From NCBI GenBank assembly GCA_014706385.1, contig JACGZH010000007.1, forward strand, positions 1,247,501-1,311,500: a stretch of 64,000 bases of DNA, read 5' to 3'. The notes under the pieces were generated by a model. The model saw only the letters and a program-made list of their open reading frames with translations, made no database searches and was not told where the DNA came from. Position numbers and translations under genes: made by a program. Source of the stretch: Phaffia rhodozyma. Its lineage: Eukaryota; Basidiomycota; Tremellomycetes; Cystofilobasidiales; Mrakiaceae. This document shows positions 57,381 to 64,000 of the stretch, piece by piece. Every line of letters begins with the position of its first letter. Positions within the stretch are counted from its first letter, which is position 1.

Positions 57381-57938
57381 TCTATCAAGCTTGTGAGCAT
57401 CAAAACATATTACAATCTTCCTCAGAGGAAACACACTTCATCGAACAGTTGTAGAGTTTGTTCTGATTAATTCTCTCTCATTTGAACAGGTACATTATTT
57501 TCTGTCTTTGATTATTTTATGTCAATCATTGACTTGGAACATCTCTTCTCGTCGGACTGTGAACCGGATATGGGAAGCAGAACGAAACATAGTCGGACCC
57601 TTTCCTTCTTTTCCGTTCAATGTCTATGTCTCCGTCCTTCGGCAATGTGTTTTTCGCTTGGAGAGCTGGGTATCAGTATATTGGACCATGCCAAAGAGTA
57701 CACTATTTCAACCAAGCCCTTTCTCGTCATCTGTTCGAGTTTTCCCTGCTATACAAACTTATTCGAGGGGAAACAACCAATTTGCGTTCCGAATCGTTTG
57801 TGTATTTCTTTTCCGGGCATCTTTGCTTTACGTCTTGATACTATTCTTCTTTCTCGACTAGAAGTCTTGTACTGTACCTCTTTTTCTGGTGATGTCATGA
57901 GCGATTCTGTGTGAGAGCCGGCGCTGTTCAAAATCGCG
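57381..57938. other. Intergenic region upstream of the membrane-protein gene
   Basis: 558 nt. A 131-codon plus-strand frame (57519-57914) has Ser/Phe/Cys-rich composition like translated pyrimidine-rich leader and no family features, so it is not called. Confidence 0.4.
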
Positions 57939-60900
57939 ATGCCGAAGTGGCGCGGCAATCCGGAAGAAGACGCGTGGAAGCTCCGAAACTTCCGGTGGCT
58001 ATTCAAGCGATATTTGACCATCTTAGGAAGACATAAAAGAGTAGTTAAAAGAAGGAAGACAGTCACTCGAAACACACCATATCGCCATCTTCTTGATATG
58101 GATACATCAGACATCCCTAGCGACAAGGAGTTTGGGGCAGATCAACGAGAATTCAGCTCGACCGATGTCTTTACCGTAGATCACCACTCTCTCCGAGCTC
58201 GCAAGAAAACCAAGCCAATGCGGTTATGTTATTTTCTTGGCATCTCGCTCGCCGGTCTGGTCGTCCTTATTGTCTCTGGTTTCTTTATCTACCTCACTTA
58301 TTTGGTGGCAGAGCATTTCTGGCTTAATTTGTTCGACCCTCATCGGTCGGCTACAGCTTCTGCCGATCATATTGTCGTCCAGAGTTACTACGGTAAACGT
58401 GTTCCCAAATTTGATGTTGTTGCGAGCGTGTTCGTCAGACTGGGAGGAGAACTAGCTGAAGTAAAAATAGGCGAGTATGGATCATCCGCCCCTTTCCTGA
58501 ACGAGACGGAGCAATTTGGACAATGGAAGTCACTCTACAGTCAGCGAGTGTTCTCTCAAATCGATCTTAACTCGACAGAAAAGATTCACCACAAGAAGGT
58601 TGACCTACCTATTCCTTGGGACATTTTGTGCGTTCTAAAACCTACACTCGTAGTGCATCTTTCTGGCTGACATTTAAAATCGACTTTCTTACCTTATGCC
58701 ACGAGCAGATCCCAATTCTACAAGCCCCATACCTACTTTCCTCAGATCGTCAACACTTTCGTGATCGTCCCGTCCAGCCCCGATCCTATCTTCAATTCTT
58801 CCAGTTCAGACAACTTAACGCCATTCGATTTAGTAAGCTTTGCTTACTCTAATCTCACTGATACTCCATGGACCCGATCAGTTCTACAGAACCTGTCCCG
58901 TCCTCTCGAACCCGACCATGACGTCAAGTACACACCAGAACTCGACGCATTCTACGATACTTCAGCCGTCAGAGAGTTTGCCCTACGGCCTGTGAGAGAT
59001 AAATGGACAAGCTTTGATTTAAAGAATTCTACTTCTCAAGGTTTGAATCATACAACCAAACTTCAACAGCTTGGAGCAACAACAGATGATGCAGAGGAAC
59101 GACAAGGCTTGCGTGTCAGACGCAATGCAACCATCAAAATTAGGACAAGAAGCCACCTCTCGATGGCTAAGGCGAACCCGGACTATGATCTGTTTGCATA
59201 CATGTCAGGACGTGACACTGCTGCTAAGAGCGACGTTCGTCTCTTCCATTTGGTTTTGTGGAGACTCACAATTGCTATTTAATTGTTGCATCTCAAGCCT
59301 TCCATTCCTTTCTTACACAGCCGATCTTCCATATCGATCCTTTGAACAGAGGAGGTCCTCAGATTGGTCGCAGAATGTTCAAAAAATTGGGACATTATCA
59401 ATCTCATATTGTGCATAGTCCCGAAATGGTTGAGACTGATGCCCGCGGGTCTTTCTTCTACGGACCTTATACAACACTTCGTACGTGCTCCTCTCAAATC
59501 ATCTGCTCATACACACGTTTGCCATGCTCCGTTCTTAAGTTCTTCGCGTCCAACATCTTGGCGTGCGTTCTGTCTTGTAGACAGCCATGCTGCCGGAGGT
59601 CAGGATTGGTTCACTTTGCCTCGAATCAATGAGTCTTCCGAAAGTCAATCCGGTAAGTACAGTGAAGCATGTAAAGGCAAGGCACTATTCTGTCCTCACT
59701 CACTCAGTGCTCTCCTCATCTCTTCTGTTTATCAAATAATTATCACACCAGACCCGGTGGTAGTTCCTTGGCACATCACCTTCGACCTGTTGTCGAACGC
59801 AAAGTTGGGCATCATTGATGTTCTCGACCTGTTTGATGGCTTAGTTGAGGGTGACCAACCTGTGGATGATCATCACTCGACCAAGGCTGCTTTTTTGGAG
59901 GCTGAGACGCTCGAATATGCGGATTTCAAAAGTGAGAGCTAGCTTACATTCCTTCTTGGTCATAGTCCTTCCTTTGAGTCCAAGGAAAGTCGCTGATTTG
60001 AGAGGTCAGCCGGTCTCATATCTCCGCTGATCATTCAATGTTTTTGATTCTCAGATTCTCTTGTAGGAAACAATCCCACATCTTCCCAGCGATCTATTCT
60101 TCGTCGAGTCTTCTTTTTCATCGGAGGCCTTATATCTGAACCCGTGGCATGGATCCTTCAGCTACACTACTTGTACACTCGATCGACAAGTACAGGCATT
60201 GGTCTTCCTTCAGTCATTCTCGGATCGTCTGCCCATCTCGCCTTCTATTCAATTTTGATTGCGCTAGCATCACTCGACGCTGAGAGTGGCCTGATCTTCG
60301 CAATAATATTGTTTGTCATACCTGCCTTGATACCTTTTGTTCTACAAGTAAACCTTTGGCTGGGGTTAGAGTTCGCATGGCTTAGTTGGAACGGTATACC
60401 GGTCCCAGTAGGGTTCAAAAGATTCAAACCCAGTCATGCAGAGAGAATGAGTCGAAGAATCGATCAACAATTCACATGGATCCAGAGGGGCCTCGTACGT
60501 CTTTTTTCATATTTCTTGGCGACCCTGGCGTTTTGATACGAGAACGAACTGCTGAACGAAATTTCATCGTTTTCATCTTGATGCCTATCAACGGCTGCCT
60601 AGATTGTGGTCCTCTTGACAGTTATATACATCTACTCTCCCCACGTCATCTCCTCGCCCCTTCACAGCTCATCGTCCTCGCCCAGACTCTCGCTGTCCTC
60701 TCTCTACTCGACAGGGTCCTCCTGGTCTAAACTCTTCGGAGTGGTGTCACATCGTTACGGATGGTCGTTGTTGACTTCAATCACGCTCATGTCTTCTCTG
60801 TCCCAGATGCTTCTCAATATGAGGCTGGGTACGTTCGGTGGTATGTACAAGGTCCACGTATGGACCCAGATCATTGGTTTCATCTGTACGTCTCTTCCTT

Positions 60901-61208
60901 CTTTTACCCCTTTTTTTTCTTTTCTTCTTTCTCCCTCTCCCTTTCTGCCCACCCCCCTCGTTTGATCGCGCTCCATCTGTCTTTCATCGAGCGCTCGCTA
61001 ATTCTGTTTCGCTACCCCTTGAATGACGGTATGAATGAATCACTCAGTCTTATGGACGCCTGTAGTCTTCAAGTTCATATTCGGCAAATTTGAAACGACG
61101 GCCCCTCTGGATCTCTCTGAGTTCATGGTCTTTGCATTCAATTTGGTCCTATTCTGGCAGGCTAATACACTGCCTAATGTAAAGCAGGATGAGGAGCCGG
61201 ATGAGTAA
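57939..61208 (+). CDS. Multi-pass membrane glycoprotein of unknown function
   Basis: The protein begins with a basic cytosolic region (FKRYLTILGRHKRVVKRRK), then one strong transmembrane segment near residues 98-122 (LAGLVVLIVSGFFIYLTYLV). A lumenal or extracellular domain of about 400 residues follows, with many N-glycosylation sequons (NET, NST, NLT, NLS, NHT, NAT). The 3' half encodes at least four or five more hydrophobic spans (SILIALASL, LIFAIILFVIPALIPFVLQV, RGLIVVLLTVIYIYSP, a final FMVFAFNLVLFWQA) and ends VKQDEEPDE. The last exon starts after an acceptor near 61067 and continues FKFIFGKFETTAPLDLSEF. The architecture, large lumenal domain then a C-terminal membrane bundle, is conserved-looking, but I cannot name the family. 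At least seven exons; intermediate borders are approximate. Confidence 0.72.
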
Positions 61209-61453
61209 ACCATCTAGAATGAGTGAAGAAAAAAAGGTTCAGTGTACTTAATGACAACCTCTGAATCGTCGACAATTTTCCTTTACTAAAGATAGGTACC
61301 ATACTTCAGAAAATCTCATGATATATCATTTACAACTTTGTTTCACGAATCGCTTTGAAAAGAAGGAAAGATAAAGACCGATTTCACAAAACAACAAAAT
61401 CGACATTGGAAGAAAAAAAAACCTAGAAAAGCCAGTTGTATATCCTGTCGGAA

Positions 61454-63609
61454 TTAAGCCAACGCGCCAAGAGGATCGTAAGCAGGGAGGACGACAGGAT
61501 CTTGATCCATCACAGCCACGAGATCCTTGTCGGCCAGAGACCTGAAATGAGAATGAATCGAATGCGGATGGGATTTGTCAACATCATCGTCTCATTAAGG
61601 GGCACATATCAAGCAAGGCAGCAAATGAGAGAACCAGACATACTTGTGAACGACCACCTGGTAGACAAATTCATCGAACCATCTGTCGGACATTACCATG
61701 AAACCTTTCTCGCCGGCCGCATCGGACCAGGAATTCTCAACTCGCCATCGTACCGGCTTGCCGTTGTCATCCAAGTGGACGGCGGTGATGACCATGGCGT
61801 GGGCTATCGTGATCGTGAACAAGATGGAACAAAGCCGAGAAACAAGATAACTGTGAGACTGAAAGTTATAAGGGGAAGACGATAGATACGAAGCAGAGTA
61901 TAAATGGTAGCCATACTCATTGCTGAATCACCCATCATTAACCGCTCAGCCTTGGTCATTCCAAAGTCCAGCCCGATTGCGTTCTTGTAGTCGTAGAGAT
62001 CGAGATCCATCTCACCCGTTCGGGTAGAGAATGCTCCGACATCGCAACCAAAGAAGACGGCCTGGTTGGCTTTGATGCTTCGGATCGCACTCTCCTTTAG
62101 CTTCGAGATTTGAGTGTTGACGTCTGTTTCATCATCGACGCGGAGCAGATAGGTGAGATCCAAAGCTCATCTAACAGTTTCAAAACCAGATGTCACCAAA
62201 TACTCACAGAGAACTTTTCGTCCGCCCCAGATGTTTCCTAGTCGGTCGACGGTGTAAAGCTTACTGTAGTCGTTCTACATAACAAAGAGCGTACACAAGC
62301 TTGGTGAGTTTCATCGACAACCCAGTCGAGAAAGCTCTGAATGAGGACGCGCTCACTCTTGGATCGTGAATAAGTGAGAAGCTTTCAGTGTAAGGGTAAG
62401 GTCCCTTAAACTTGTCTGCAAACTCAAGTGGAGTGGCTTTCAAGCTGTGATACTTGCCATCCTTGTCGTTGTACTCCCAAGTGAACGTTACGTCGGGCTT
62501 GGGAGGCGTCCCCAAAGCGATAGCCATCGTGTCGAAAACGTGCTGCATGTATTCTTCTTTCTTGATTCGGACAGAACTCGAAGAAGCTCCCGAGGCGATG
62601 AGCTTTCGAAGATTAAGCGCGGATTGACGAAGATAAGAGCTGATAGAACATGAAACCAGGAGAGGTAAGCTTTGAATGCGCATAGGTGACTTGTGGGTCG
62701 ATCAGAAACAAACGGAACGAACGTGAGGAGCGAGTTGAGCTTCCCAGAGTTGGAACTATGGTACGTCTCGGGGAACAAGCTCTTCGGGATCAGCCCGTAC
62801 TTCTCAATCAGTCCCTTGGCCATATCCTGCTGTCCGCCATCTCCAATCGGAGATTGGCTGAGGAAGGTGACCACCCGGTCGTCGAGAGGTGCCTTTGCGA
62901 GATCAATGGAGTTCTCGAGGTAATAGTTAGCCTTCTCGAGCTTATCGTAGAAGAACAGATAACCCTGGGAGAGCTCAAAGTCGTCACCCAGCTTGAGAGA
63001 CTGGGTGACGTTGATCCGATAGAGATTTGTTGTAGCAAAAAGCCCTGTAGGAGAAGTCAGGAAGAGGTTCAACCGAAAGTTACATGTCAGATAAGTCGAC
63101 TATAGATGTTTGCGGAGAACGCCGAAGAGGTCAAGTAAAGAAGCGTACAGCAACGGCCAGAGGACATTTGGTTGGTAACCTTGACGTTGTCATGTGCGAT
63201 CTTGTGCGAGTAAACATGAGGGTCCCTGATATGGGTCGCTCTGCTTACGAGAGCGGTTGGGATATCTTGCTTCGAGAGAACGGTCTGAGAGAGTACATTC
63301 TTGGGATCTTTGATTGTTAGGGTTGATGTATATCGCCAAACAGGTTCACCACGGTTAAGGGCAAATGATCAGCTGTTATTGGATAAATAGAAGGCATCGA
63401 TAGATGCTACATGCAAGAACGGATAGAACAAGGTCCGTACTCTTAGAAAACTCTGCGTCCCACTGCTGGACCTTGGGAACTGATAAGAAATCGGTGGCCT
63501 TGTTATGGGTGTTGTTGTCGTCAGAGGGGATAGTCGGCGTGGCCGAAATGAACTTCTCGGATACAGTTTGCTTTGCGGCTGAAGATGGAGCAGACTGTTG
63601 AGATCCCAT
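61454..63609 (-). CDS. LAP3: Bleomycin hydrolase, cysteine aminopeptidase (C1 family)
   Basis: The start ATG at 63609 opens MGSQQSAPSSAAKQ. Papain-fold landmarks follow in order: VTNQMSSGRCW with the catalytic Cys (codon 63152-63150), LFATTNLYRIN, SQGYLFFYDKLEKANYYLEN, GDGGQQDMAKGLIEKYGLIP, EYMQHVFDTMAIALGTPP, QAVFFGCDVGAFS, the catalytic His in AHAMVITAVH and the Asn in VENSW, then KGFMVMSDRWFDEFVYQVVV. The C-terminus ends YDPLGALA; in this family the C-terminal arm enters the active site and its last residue acts as a molecular ruler for aminopeptidase activity. It hydrolyses peptides, inactivates bleomycin and detoxifies homocysteine thiolactone in the cytosol. About seven exons; one intron cuts the Trp codon right after the catalytic Cys. 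Confidence 0.95.
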
Positions 63610-64000
63610 TATTCTTGCGTGTGTATGTATGTGAGAGAAGAAGAGAGTGTGTATATGTATGTGTGTGTCAGAAGAGATGGGAGTGAGAAGAAGCACGACG
63701 AAAGAGATCGACGACGGATAAAGGCAAGGGACGGATTGCGGACAGTGGAGGTCGTGTGCTGCTGACTAAGCGTGTTGCCATATGGACACCGCCGGCTATC
63801 TCCTGTGTAACCATGGTTGCGTTCACATTTCAGAATTACTCTCAAAAAAAAGTTTCATAGACATTCAACAGGAAAGATAGCAAAGAAAGGTAAGAGAAGC
63901 AAGGCTGAATGGGACACAGATTCAAACAAACAAAACAGGAAACGTGTCAGCAAATCGTTTTCCGATCAATTTCTTTTGTTTACAAGAAGCTTGAGGATGG
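63610..64000. other. Promoter side of bleomycin hydrolase and right edge
   Basis: No gene is seen. GT-rich alternating tract at about 63617-63668 (TGTGTATGTATG and TATGTGTGTGTC blocks) lies directly in the 5' leader of the minus-strand gene. The last 150 nt are A-rich with nothing recognisable. Confidence 0.5.

Noticed and set aside
57519..57914. 131-codon plus-strand frame before the membrane-protein gene
   Set aside because: Ser/Phe/Cys-rich composition of pyrimidine-rich leader DNA and no exon partner.
1..64000. tRNA, rRNA, transposon or viral remnants
   Set aside because: Scanning by eye for B-box patterns, terminal repeats and reverse transcriptase or transposase motifs gave nothing supportable; a tRNA or repeat search program would be decisive.

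Overview
The window looks like nuclear chromosomal DNA of an intron-dense basidiomycete yeast, most likely a Tremellomycete of the Cystofilobasidiales/Phaffia type; the species is an inference. The evidence is compact protein-coding genes on both strands, each cut by many short introns (mostly about 50-150 nt, GT...AG, with some GTTCGT or GTCCGT donors), pyrimidine-rich promoters, and conserved eukaryotic and fungal proteins. I see no rRNA, tRNA, transposon, CRISPR array or bacterial-type operon. Exon models were built by hand from reading-frame continuity and family conservation. For most genes the exon lengths add up to a multiple of three.

Layout, left to right: a membrane-anchored DUF218 protein (+); a Skt5/Chs4-type chitin synthase activator with Sel1 repeats and a C-terminal CaaX box (+); a 1061-residue protein of unknown function (+); the SAGA subunit SPT8 (-); a CAMK-like protein kinase in 13 or more small exons (+); the CTDK-I cyclin CTK2 (-), divergent from a zinc alcohol dehydrogenase (+); the mitochondrial import-motor subunit PAM16 (-); the giant HECT ubiquitin ligase TOM1/HUWE1 (+), about 14.6 kb; an unknown single-span membrane protein (-), divergent from the mitochondrial release factor MRF1 (+); two tandem GNAT-like acetyltransferase genes sharing a perfectly identical 135-nt 3' segment (+,+); the chromatin-remodelling subunit SFH1/SNF5 (-), divergent from the F1-ATPase assembly factor FMC1 (+); a mitochondrial PPR-like protein (-); RAD23 (+); an alpha-arrestin with two PPxY motifs (+); a multi-pass membrane protein of unknown function (+); and bleomycin hydrolase (-).

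These are mostly independent housekeeping genes, not a pathway cluster. Loose themes are ubiquitin and protein turnover (TOM1, RAD23, the arrestin, bleomycin hydrolase), mitochondrial biogenesis (PAM16, MRF1, FMC1, the PPR protein) and transcription/chromatin (SPT8, CTK2, SFH1). I found no convincing new multi-gene system. The best leads are the GNAT pair with its gene-conversion signature, very small exons (9 nt in the kinase, 8 nt at the end of TOM1, a lone ATG in PAM16), the unusual SPT8 architecture, and three conserved-looking proteins I cannot name.
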